This document shows positions 9,155 through 18,042 of a DNA stretch of 64,000 nucleotides, in pieces. The notes under the pieces were generated by a model, which saw only the letters and a list, made by a program, of their open reading frames with translations, was not told where the DNA came from and did not search any database. A program made the position numbers and the translations under genes. Source of the DNA: Kalmanozyma brasiliensis GHG001. Lineage: Eukaryota > Basidiomycota > Ustilaginomycetes > Ustilaginales. Positions within the stretch are counted from its first letter, which is position 1; every line of letters starts with the position of its first letter. The stretch is taken from contig NW_015961951.1 of assembly GCF_000497045.1 (NCBI RefSeq), positions 62,001 to 126,000 on the forward strand, read 5' to 3'.

Positions 9155-10535
9155 ATGGCTTCCCAGGATCTCCAGTGGCTTCTTGTCCGCAACAACTCGA
9201 GCTTCATCGTGAAGCAGAAGGGTCTCGGCCGCATCTTCTCTCGCGAGCCCCGCAACCTCGTTCAGCTCCACAGCTACAAGGTAAGATCACCAGCAACGAC
9301 CGACGCGACATGACGATGAAGACCACCCGGAGCAGTTCAACAGCCACAACGACACGTCGCAGCAAAGCATATTAGCAGTGTCCTTACCTACTGTCAGCGA
9401 GGGTTTGGCAGGGTCACGTGCGCTCAATGTGCGACTCGGTCGATTTGCTGTTTCCAGGAGGCCCGACATTGCCATTAGCTTCGACACTGCATGTTCAGGC
9501 GAGCAGGTTCGCATCTGTTCGACTCTCGGGGAAGCTGGAGGAGGTGAAGCAGCGCGTCACCACAGCCATAGCGTTGTCGAGCCATCCAGGTCTCGAATGC
9601 CGACATCTTGACGACAACCGACGAGTCCATGTCACCCTCCGGCGCGACCAACGCTCCAGGTCCTCTTCATCGTCTAAGCCCTCGCCCATACCGACATATT
9701 GTACTGACCTCCACCTCCACGTATCATCTCGCACCTCCGCCATTGCTAATCCTGCAGTACTCTGGTGTTGTCAACGCCAAGGCTGTCGGCATCTCGCCCT
9801 CCAAGAACGGCAAGGGTCTTGAGATCACCACCAAGAACGGCAAGCAGGGCACCAACGCCATCAAGGCCGTGCTCAACACCGCCACCATCAAGAAGGGTGG
9901 TGGACGTCGTGCTTCCGGCCTCGTCTCCAACGTCGTTGCCAAGCGCGGTTACCGCTCTGACCTGACCCGAGGTACGTATCAATCAATCGACAGCAACATC
10001 AGCATCGATACAGGATGAAGCAAGGAACACGAGTGGAGGAAGTGAAAGGGAATACTGGTCAGGAAGGACCACTGCATTGCGCTAGAACCCACCGGATATC
10101 CTTCGGGATCACCTCCTTGAAGGTTTGGGCGTAAAAGCGATGCAATAACGAACATTTGCGTCTGGGCGGAGTCACGCTTGCGTGCTTCTCGTGGGGCCCT
10201 GCGGTCTCTCTGCAGACTCTGCTGGCTCACCAATGTTGTGTCGCTCCTCAGGGGCGGTGCGACTGCCCGACGTACATTATCACATCAAGGCAAACAGGGT
10301 TGACGGAGGTCCAGGAGCAAGAAATGTCAGCATCGTTTCAAGCGCAGCAGACCACTGACATTCTTCGATTTCATTCGCTTCCATCCCTTTGCATCGAATA
10401 GCTGCCGTCGTCCGTGGCTCCGCCATCCTCCGCTCGCAGCGTGGCCGCCGCGAGGCTCCCGTCCGCAAGGCCCGCGGTACTGGCTCGCGCAAGGTCGCCC
10501 AGGTCGAGAAGACTGACGAGCCCGTCGTCGCCTAA
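9155..10535 (+). CDS. RPL28: 60S ribosomal protein eL28 (three exons)
   Basis: Exons 9155-9280, 9758-9971 and 10402-10535 join to 474 nt, encoding 157 residues. Exon 1 encodes MASQDLQWLLVRNNSSFIVK through LHSYK. Exon 2 runs from YSGVVNAKAVGIS through RGYRSDLTR, and exon 3 ends KVAQVEKTDEPVVA. The order DLQWLLVRNNSSF, YSGLVN-type and KKAVTRA-type matches the L28e family of the large cytosolic subunit. Splice sites are GT(AAG)/CAG for intron 1 and GT(ACGT)/TAG for intron 2; intron 1 has a CTAAT branch-like motif at about 9744. The phases are 0 and 1 and the frame closes exactly. Both introns (477 and 430 nt) are long for this genome, where most introns here are under 150 nt. Confidence 0.9.
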
Positions 10536-11971
10536 ACGTGCGCTCCTTTCGTAGCACATCTTACAAAAGGACCTGCCGACTGTCTCATCGACTATAATAG
10601 CAATGCGACAGTAGAGCTGCAGCATGATCCTTGCCGTGTGTGAAGATTCGATGAGAGGATGACTGGCATCGTTTGACGTCGAGACGAAATTCGACGTGTC
10701 AGAAGGCAAGTTTATCGAGGCACCAAAGCGCTTCGCCATGAAAACCCGCCGAGGGCCTGTTGGAGGCGCGTGACGATCCCAGCTGCCGGCCCGCAGGTTA
10801 GCATCCAGTACTCCTAATTTGACAGCAAAGCACGATGCGAATCTCATGGATGGAGCGTGCATCGCAGGCCCTGGTCGAATGTACGGAAAAGTCGGAAACG
10901 AGGTCGACAGAAGCATCTCGACTCCGTCAAATGTGGTTCACATTCCAAGCCACATATTTTCGTCTCGGCAGTCACAGCGAACAAGGTAAGAGATCGGCTA
11001 CGTGCGCATGCAGTCCTTGACACGGGACTCACAAACAATCCGGACGTACTTCGCATTCCACCGCCTCAGCCAGTCTGCGTCAATCGGAAGAATCTTCTCG
11101 AAACGTTGCTGGAAGCTTCGTCCCATGATCGACATGATCGCTTCGACGGGCTCCTGCTTCGCTGTCACGGAGACAAGACAGACAAACAAATTCATGGCAG
11201 CCACATCTGCATTGCTGATCATGACTGCACACTTGGACGTGACCCCTACCGCTCACGATGTTTGTATGCACGCGTCACTCCCGGTCGTCTGGATCGTGCC
11301 TTGCACACGCGCTTCTTCACGCGGAGTACGTGCCGTAAGACGCATGATTTTGCTTTGAGCATTCTGCTGCGATGATGAATACCTTCGACTCGCTTACGCG
11401 TACCGATGAGGAGCCCTATGCGCGCAGTCATTCCTTGCTGCTTCGAAGAATTGCAAATTGCCAAACGCTGCCTGCTGCATGCCTCCTCCTCTGCGACCTC
11501 TTGCGCGACTCGACGTCTGGCAGCCAACTTACAGATTGTCCTGATGTCCGCCGATGCATCCGAACTTCTCGCCTGGGCTCGCCAGTTGTTGTGGGCACGA
11601 CCGTCGCAGGGCTTGATGTTGACATCCCTCAGGCTCACCTTGTGCTCTGGTGAGATATCGTCGAATGGGACCGGCTTGGCAGCTATTCGGTATCGTTGAC
11701 TGTGATACAGTCAAGCGCGTGTGTCCGAGACGCAGATCCTTTGTCGTACCATCGAACGATACAGCGAAGCTACCTCCTCTCTCGCAAGCGCGCTATACGG
11801 CCCCCTGTAAGCTCATCTCTCAACCCTCGAAACGTATAAAGAAAGACCCAAATGGCGTCGTTCTCCTCTCCCTTTCATCATCACTCCACTCAAGCACTCC
11901 ACTCCACACCACTCTTCCACTCTTCCCCACCTTCCTCGGCTCTTCAGCTCCCCAATTACACTCTCTTCAAA
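10536..11971. other. Intergenic region between eL28 and the hydrophobin
   Basis: 1436 nt. It holds overlapping open frames on both strands (longest about 172 codons), none with a recognisable family or the codon bias of neighbouring genes. One minus frame (10998-11222) contains a somewhat protein-like stretch, WLRRWNAKYVRIV, followed by a possible GTGAGT donor, but no convincing gene could be built. The right end is the hydrophobin promoter. Confidence 0.4.
11835..11840 (+). promoter_or_regulatory. TATA box of the hydrophobin gene
   Basis: TATAAA 132 nt upstream of the hydrophobin ATG, followed by a C/T-rich leader (ctctccctttcatcatcac) typical of strongly expressed fungal promoters. The placement would imply a 5' UTR of about 100 nt. 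Confidence 0.55.
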
Positions 11972-12406
11972 ATGCAGTTCAAGACCATCTTCGCCACTGT
12001 TGCCGCTCTCGCCGCCGTTGCCTCGGCCATGCCTACTGGCGAGCACAACTTCAACGGCCAATGCTCCACTGGTCAGGCTCAGTGCTGTTCGCAGGTCGTG
12101 AGTACACCGCTGCTTTCTCTCTCTTTACTTGCCTCCAACAGCGATCTGACCTTTCTTCTCTCTTTATGAACTTCCCCGGAGCAGAAGCAAGGCAAGCAGG
12201 CCCAGGACGCGCTTGCCGGTCTCGGTCTTGCCTTCAACGAGCTCCTCGACGGCGCTATCGGCCTCGACTGCCAGCAGATCCCCATCGCTGGTGTCGGCGC
12301 CTCGCTCGCCCTGCAGAACACGTGCAAGAGCCAGCCCGTCTGCTGCCAGGGCACCGCCAACAACGGTCTTGTCCAGACCTCGTGCACTCCCATCTCGCTC
12401 AACTGA
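11972..12406 (+). CDS. Class I hydrophobin (two exons)
   Basis: Exons 11972-12097 and 12185-12406 join to 115 residues; the intron of 87 nt has GTGAGT and GCAG ends. Residues 1-19 (MQFKTIFATVAALAAVASA) form a clear signal peptide. The mature protein has the eight hydrophobin cysteines in the order C-x6-CC-x31-C-x17-C-x5-CC-x12-C, with six residues after the last. This spacing fits class I. Hydrophobins are secreted and self-assemble at air-water interfaces, coating aerial hyphae and spores. The length and structure resemble small smut hydrophobins such as Hum2 of Ustilago maydis, but I cannot confirm orthology. A TATA box lies upstream. Confidence 0.9.
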
Positions 12407-13209
12407 GTTGTGGGATGATCGGTTGAGCAGCGATCGACAGCTCCTCCCCTTCCAGGTCAACTTCGATTTCTTGCACTTCCCCGCACTTGCGTTTCCACCT
12501 GCATTTTGTACTCCCCCCCTCCGCTCCCGTCTAATCTCCCCTATCCGCAATCCCACTCCTACTCCCCCAAACATGCTTTGATTCTCTGTGACAGACTGTC
12601 GATCCTTTTGAGCTCGCATCTTGGCTTGTGCATCTGCACGCCCTTTTCGCACCCCTCTTCCAATTCTCTCTCGCACAAACCAGCACTCGGTGTCGCATCT
12701 TGGCGACGTCAGCTACAGCGCTTCCGGCTCAAGTTGACCTTGCTTCACGCCTTTGCACACAGTCTCGGGCCACAGATTCAGCACTGGCTCTCTTCGACCC
12801 TCGAGGACGCCTGTATTGCAGTGAAATCACCTGTCTGACGATCTATAGCTCTCATCGTGACGAGCACCGTCGGACGTCGAGGACACCAGCGTCAGGCATA
12901 CCCGTCAGAAAATGCAAATTGTTACATCGTCGATCCTTTCCCGGCAAAATTGGTGGACCGTCACGTGCGGAGCTTCGTCGCATTCTCAGTCGCAGCTGCC
13001 CTGAGTCTTCCGAAAGTTGGCTCGAGAACTCCACACAGGTTCCGCACCGCGACCCTTTCGCGAAGATCGTTGTTCACTGACTTCTCACATCACCTTTGCA
13101 CGTCGCCCTTCCACATTTCGAGCCTTGCGGACACGACAAGCCGCTTCAGCAGCATCTACTCTTTCGTGCACCTACCTAGAGCGGTCACAGGCACACAGAC
13201 AAGCACAGG
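12407..13209. other. Intergenic region, hydrophobin to MICOS subunit
   Basis: 803 nt. The left part is C/T-rich and probably the hydrophobin 3' UTR; the right part is the MICOS gene promoter. No gene was recognised. Confidence 0.45.
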
Positions 13210-14195
13210 ATGATTGCAGCTTCGGTATGTATCCGTCTCGAGGAATCGTCTATGCAGCATATCAAAGGACGAGCTTGGCTGACACTCTTCTCTCCCGTAT
13301 GGCGACTGAACGCATCGTGACGACCTCGATGACCCTCAATAGGCGCGTTCGGCCTCAGCAAAGGTGGCAGCAGGTGCCTCGGTCGCCATGATCGCGGCCA
13401 CCTCGTCGGTCCTCCTATCCAAGCCGATCTACAACGAGGAGGCCAGCTCGAGCGGCGCTTCCAAGGTGAGCCCTCCCACCTTCCTCCCTCGCTCATCGAA
13501 TCCGTCTACTGACCCTGATCCCCTTCCTGACTACCGTCCCTCCACACGACGCATCGTCGACCATCGCAATTCGCTCGTTCCAGCTCTCGATCTACCCGCA
13601 ACCCGATCCGAAAGTCGAGATCGTCCCTGTCCAGACCGAACTCGAGCGTCAGATCGGCTCTGCACGTCGTTCCCTCACCCACCTCACGTCCGACACGCGC
13701 TCCACGCTGCGCAGTCTGGTCGATCGCTGGATCTCCATTGAGCGCTCGGTCGAGGGTGAGGTCAAAACGCTCATCCCAACCTCGGAACCTCTCACCCCCG
13801 GTCTTCTCTATGTCGGCGTGGCCACGTTGGCAGGCTCCATCTTTACCCGCTATCGCGCTTTCCCCATCCGAATCCTCACCCCGCCCCTTGCGCTGTTGGT
13901 CAGTCTGAACCACTTCAACCCGCAACTCGCCTCGAACCTCGGGTCGTACTACGAAGGGTTGGAGAAGAGGTACGTCCCAGCCCTGACGGAACAGAGGCGG
14001 AAATGGACCAGCAAAGGCGAGGGTTACGTCAAGGAGGCCACAAGGGGAATTCACGAGTTGAAGGATAAGACCGAACAGGGGGTCAGGAGCGGTTTGCAGA
14101 CGGTCGAGCAGCAAACCGGGTTGAAGGTCGCCGATGTCGTTCAGGCCAAGGACCAGGCCAAGGTGGCGATCAAGGACCAGATGAAGGCTGTATAG
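13210..14195 (+). CDS. MICOS complex subunit of the apolipoprotein O family (Mic26/Mic27), three exons
   Basis: Exons 13210-13224, 13343-13465 and 13584-14195 join in frame to 249 residues; all introns have phase 0 and GT-AG ends. The first exon encodes only MIAAS. A short hydrophobic N-terminal segment (KVAAGASVAMIAATSSVLL) is followed by KPIYNEE. LSIYPQPDPKVEIVPVQTEL then matches the ApoO-family motif, and GLLYVGVATLAGSIFTRYRAFPIRILTPP the paired inner-membrane segments. The C-terminus is amphipathic and helical (YVKEATRGIHELKDKTEQGV). Mic26/27 helps form crista junctions in the mitochondrial inner membrane and binds cardiolipin. Which of the two paralogues it is cannot be told from this alone. 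The very short first exon is easy to miss in automated annotation. Confidence 0.82.
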
Positions 14196-14689
14196 ATGCG
14201 AGGCTGCGAAGAGGTCGATGCAATGGCCAACTTTGATTGATATTGCCAAAGAGGGGAACGTGTGGACTTGCTGTGCTGCTTGCTCGCTCGCACACTGGGG
14301 TCGTCGAGTGTGGTGCTCTTGAGGAGCAAAGTCAACTTGACCAGGACCAAATGAAATCGACCTGAGCTGTGCTCTGTCCGACACTTCGGCGCGCGATCTT
14401 TGATTGGCACTTGGGAGGTCTTGCCAAGGCCAATTCAAGACCTGTCGGCCCGGCAATAGGCGACACCGGCCTTCTGCTCGCAACGTGAGATCGTCGCAGC
14501 GCGTCCGCTCTCTGCCTGGACGTACTCTCTGAGGGAGCGCTTGCTGATGCTCTCAACCCCCTCCTTACCGATTATCGCATACGCTCACGCACAGCAAACT
14601 CGCACGACGTCCGAGGCTGCACTCCACGAGGTCTCTTTCGCACGCTTTATATGAATGCCAGGTAAAAACAGATGTCGAACGATGGTGGC
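14196..14689. other. Convergent intergenic region
   Basis: 494 nt between two convergent genes. Nothing beyond presumed 3' UTRs was seen. Confidence 0.45.
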
Positions 14690-15625
14690 CTACCAGCACC
14701 ATACCTCGTTCATTGCCCTTTCCTTGCGCGCCAGCTCGTCCTGAAACCTCTGCAGCTCCCTCCTCAGCTGGAGATTCTCTTTCTCCAGCCTCTCCACTTT
14801 AGCCTGGACTGCCGGCCGATTGGGTGGGGTGGGGAACGCTTCGTCGAGGCAGAAAGAAGAGCTCGACTCGAAGGATTCGTTCGAATCGCGTCGTGCATCC
14901 TCGGTGGGATCCAACTGAAGCTGGTCCAACAGCTGGCTCATTCTGTGCGCTAGGGACGAAGTGCGCGCTGGCGGCTGTGCGTCTTCGACCGTGCGACTCG
15001 ATTTGAGCGGTATCACCTCCGGACTGCACGTGGACGATGCTGGCGTGTCCTCCTCGCCATCGCTGGTGCAGCTGGTGGAGGAAGAAGCGAGGCTCGACCC
15101 ACGTGAATGGGGAGGGCGGGTGAATGGTTGACTGTACAGAGGTGTGCCGTTGAGGATGTGCGTTGTGCTGCGATGGGCTGTGCGTGTCCGTGCGGGTGGT
15201 GAGAAGCGTGGACCGCGTTGTGGGGACGATCTTGACAATTCCATTGAAGAGGACGCGGATGATGATGGGGGCGCCGACATCATCGATGGTGATGCAGGTG
15301 CAGACATGGTCGGTTTGAAAGGTGCAGATGTTGTGGAAGCGCTGGAGCTAGAGGAAGATATGCTGCTCCGAATCTCAAGCGGCGCATTTGATGGAGGACA
15401 CGACTGCGAGGTGATGGTAGGAGAGGTTATGAAGCAACCCGGAATCATCGGTACTGGTGGTATTGGTAGCGAGAGGCGTGGTCTTGACTCCCCAACGAGC
15501 GAGGGTCGCCGTTCCGATCGCTTCAGCAAGGCCGGGTTCGCGCTGCTCGATGCGAGACGCTCTGAACTGTACATCGTGCTTCGTGTCAAGACTTGACCAC
15601 GATGTGAGGGCTGACCATTCGGCAT
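14690..15625 (-). CDS. Hypothetical Ser/Pro-rich protein with C-terminal coiled coil
   Basis: 311 residues from an ATG at 15625 (MPNGQPSHRGQ). An in-frame ATG at 15760 would add 45 residues that look like leader. Most of the protein is low-complexity Ser/Thr/Pro and probably disordered. Two short more ordered pieces stand out: SSLAHRMSQLLDQLQLDP and the last 40 residues, a Leu/Glu/Arg-rich heptad pattern (KVERLEKENLQLRREL, QRFQDELARKE) predicting a coiled coil and so possible dimerisation. It ends MNEVWCW. I do not recognise the family. Ser-Pro sites are common, which would suit regulation by proline-directed kinases, but this is inference. Confidence 0.6.
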   Translation of the reverse strand: MPNGQPSHRGQVLTRSTMYSSERLASSSANPALLKRSERRPSLVGESRPRLSLPIPPVPMIPGCFITSPTITSQSCPPSNAPLEIRSSISSSSSSASTTSAPFKPTMSAPASPSMMSAPPSSSASSSMELSRSSPQRGPRFSPPARTRTAHRSTTHILNGTPLYSQPFTRPPHSRGSSLASSSTSCTSDGEEDTPASSTCSPEVIPLKSSRTVEDAQPPARTSSLAHRMSQLLDQLQLDPTEDARRDSNESFESSSSFCLDEAFPTPPNRPAVQAKVERLEKENLQLRRELQRFQDELARKERAMNEVWCW

Positions 15626-16693
15626 GTTGATTTTAAAGGGTGTCTCAGAGTCATCAAGGTGACACACCCTCCGTAGCGTCGGAGGTGCACGAGGGTACAG
15701 CGGAGCCTTACAACGACAGAGGCGAGGGGCATTGTGCGCCGATGTCGCAGCACAAAGCATTCATTGCTCAGAGAACGGCGAACAATGAAGTCCTCGTGGC
15801 AGCGAGGCGGTCAGACAGCCGCCTGCACGAGGCCACTCAAACGGGCTGTCTTACAAGACGAAGCTGCCTGCTCAACCATGAATCGGCGTGCCAACGTTGT
15901 CCGTCAACTTGTGCAGAGTCGGAAGGCAAAATTCGGCATCTCGTGGAGCAGAACCCCGCGGGCCGGAGTCTGCGCTCCAGCTGTTACACCGTTCCGCAGG
16001 CAAACAGAAATCATATTCGAGCTCAAAGTGGGCCACGACCACCCCTTGCGTGCCCGTTCGCCTTGTCTTCCCACACCGCAACCTTCCACGAATAAGTGGT
16101 AAGATGGCGCGCCCCGGTACGGACGGTGCGAAGGGAGCCAACCCGGTATATGGCTGTCCGGAACGGCCCTCGCTTATCGCATCGCGCGCTGCGTAAGATT
16201 TGTTTGCTGTCTCACATTTGGGCACGCTAGCCGTTTGTTCTCATGCTAACACCGCCTAGCGTGGCATACACCGATCGTTACACCCATCTGTCTACGGTGA
16301 AGCGCGACCAGAGCAGTCTGATCCTTGCCAGGACCTCGTAGCGAAGGGAGGATGAAGCAAGGGTTTGTTTGTTGCAAGAACGGATCATGCAGCTTGGCGC
16401 AACGCCGAAAATGTCTCAGGTCGGACCGATTTGCGCGCCTTGATCGAAGCCTTCGACGGCGTTTGCACTTTTGACAGCCCTTCGCCGCCCGCGCCCTACC
16501 ATCGGAGCTTGTCCCTGGTCGAGGAGGCTGTCTCACCTAACAAACATAATAGCTTCAAACGTGCTCCCGCCGAGTCTCACAGGGTGTCTAGCAGTTGGTC
16601 TCGCTGATCTTTTTCCGATTTGACGTGCTTGATCAACCCTTGCGTTGCCTGCCATACGCTTGGTATCGCTCCCATCACCCGATCTGTCCGCGG
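15626..16693. other. Intergenic region
   Basis: 1068 nt between the start of the coiled-coil gene and the 3' end of the SCI1-like gene, both on the minus strand. Open frames of up to 151 codons occur on both strands without recognisable content. Confidence 0.4.
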
Positions 16694-17761
16694 CTACCCA
16701 CTCCCACCAAATCGCTCGGCCGCCATGGCACGAAACATATCCATCGTCGCCCCCTCCTTCCTCTTCATCTCTCCCACCCTCTCCTGCAACTCCGCTTTTC
16801 TCTCCTCGACCCTCTCCTGCCTCGCCAGCTCCCTCTTGCCCAACCTCCGTTCGCCCCCTTCGCCCGCGCGACTAGGCTCGTCGTACAGCTCGCGATCGTC
16901 CAATTCGAGCCCGTCGTCGTTGCGCCTCGCGAAGGCGCGGTTGGATTCCCGCTTTTCGAGTCGTTTCTCGTGCATTCGGTCTCGACCCGTTGCCCGACCG
17001 TGGAGCGTCTCCGCTTCGTCGGTTGCATCCGTGCGAGCGCGACGGCGGGCATCGGCTTCGCTGATCCGCGTCATTTCGCGTGTGTGTTCACGATCCACCT
17101 GCCGGTCCGAGTGACGTTGAGACCAGCCTGAATCCCGGTCTCCCTGCTGCCCCCTGTCATTCCTCTCGCCGCGCTCCTCCCCCTCCCTCGGAACGTGATC
17201 CCGACGCGCATGTCGTTCGGCATCCCTCGCCTCCCGAGCCCCCCGACTCTGCCCATTGGTCAAGGTGTCCACAGTGTCCCGTACACTCTCCATCACCTCC
17301 CTCTCACCCTTGCTCAACCCCTTCAATCCCCACTGATGCCTTGTTTGACTACTTCCACTTCCTCCACTCCGGAGCGTTCCCGCGTAATAGACATCGTCCA
17401 ACCGACCGGAGTTCCACTTGGACACGAAGCGATCAAAGTGCTTTCGCGCGGATGAGGACGATAGCTCGTCGAGAAAGAGACTGCGCGCCGAGAGGTAGGA
17501 TTTAAACTCGTACGAGCGAGCGTAGTAGTCGTCCGCGGTGAGGGGAGTTGCTCCGTGCGGCAAGGTCGGGGCGGAAGTGGGTGAGAGCAGAGGGCGGCGT
17601 GAGGAGGAAGGTGAGGCGGAGCGATCGCGCCGCTGCTTGTTGGCCGAGCTGGAAGGCGAGGGATCGCGGTGATGGCGGTTGGAACGCTTCGACGACCCTT
17701 CGCGATTGCGATCAGCACGATGGGTGGAGCGCTCGTCCCGTCGGCGGTCGTCAGCTGGCAT
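16694..17761 (-). CDS. SCI1-like Arg/Ser/Glu-rich nuclear protein
   Basis: 355 residues from the first ATG at 17761; the frame is open slightly further upstream only with a non-ATG codon. Residues 1-70 are Arg/Ser/Asp-rich. A short conserved-looking block at about 75-129 reads DDYYARSYEFKSYL, then LDELSSSSARKHFDRFVSKW and NSGRLDDVYYAG. This closely follows the pattern of the conserved domain of plant style cell-cycle inhibitor 1-like proteins (DDYF..S.EFR.WL, ..F.EL....AR..F..FV..WN.G.L...YY.G). The rest is highly charged (Arg/Glu/Asp repeats) and ends in a helical, basic tail. A nuclear, possibly splicing-associated role would fit the RS/RE-rich composition, but function is not established by the sequence. 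Family recall is moderate. Confidence 0.55.
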   Translation of the reverse strand: MPADDRRRDERSTHRADRNREGSSKRSNRHHRDPSPSSSANKQRRDRSASPSSSRRPLLSPTSAPTLPHGATPLTADDYYARSYEFKSYLSARSLFLDELSSSSARKHFDRFVSKWNSGRLDDVYYAGTLRSGGSGSSQTRHQWGLKGLSKGEREVMESVRDTVDTLTNGQSRGAREARDAERHARRDHVPREGEERGERNDRGQQGDRDSGWSQRHSDRQVDREHTREMTRISEADARRRARTDATDEAETLHGRATGRDRMHEKRLEKRESNRAFARRNDDGLELDDRELYDEPSRAGEGGERRLGKRELARQERVEERKAELQERVGEMKRKEGATMDMFRAMAAERFGGSG

Positions 17762-18042
17762 TCTGTCTGACGTCAAGTCGAGGTTGCGATGACAAGGAAG
17801 GAGGGCGGAAAAGCGTGCTGCTCGCCATCAAGGGTCCAGAAAACCGACCGCGAAAAGTCGCCGACTTCCGAAATCTCACACGCTCCACCACTCACGTCTT
17901 CATCCTGCTCCTCCTTAGACGTCCGCACACACCCACTCACTGCACACGCCGCTTGCATCCGTTCCATGGCGCAAAGCCCTTCTGACATTCGACAATACGA
18001 CGTTGTACAAATCCACTTCGTACTGACACTGAGAAACCACCC

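Noticed and set aside
10100..10125. GGATCACCTCCTT in eL28 intron 2, identical to the 3' end of bacterial 16S rRNA
   Set aside because: Only 13 nt match and no flanking rRNA-like sequence, so coincidence.
11650..12426. 258-codon plus frame overlapping the hydrophobin
   Set aside because: Out of frame with the two hydrophobin exons, which have a signal peptide and eight correctly spaced cysteines.
13506..14483. 325-codon minus frame over the MICOS gene
   Set aside because: Antisense to the supported third exon; no family and biased composition.
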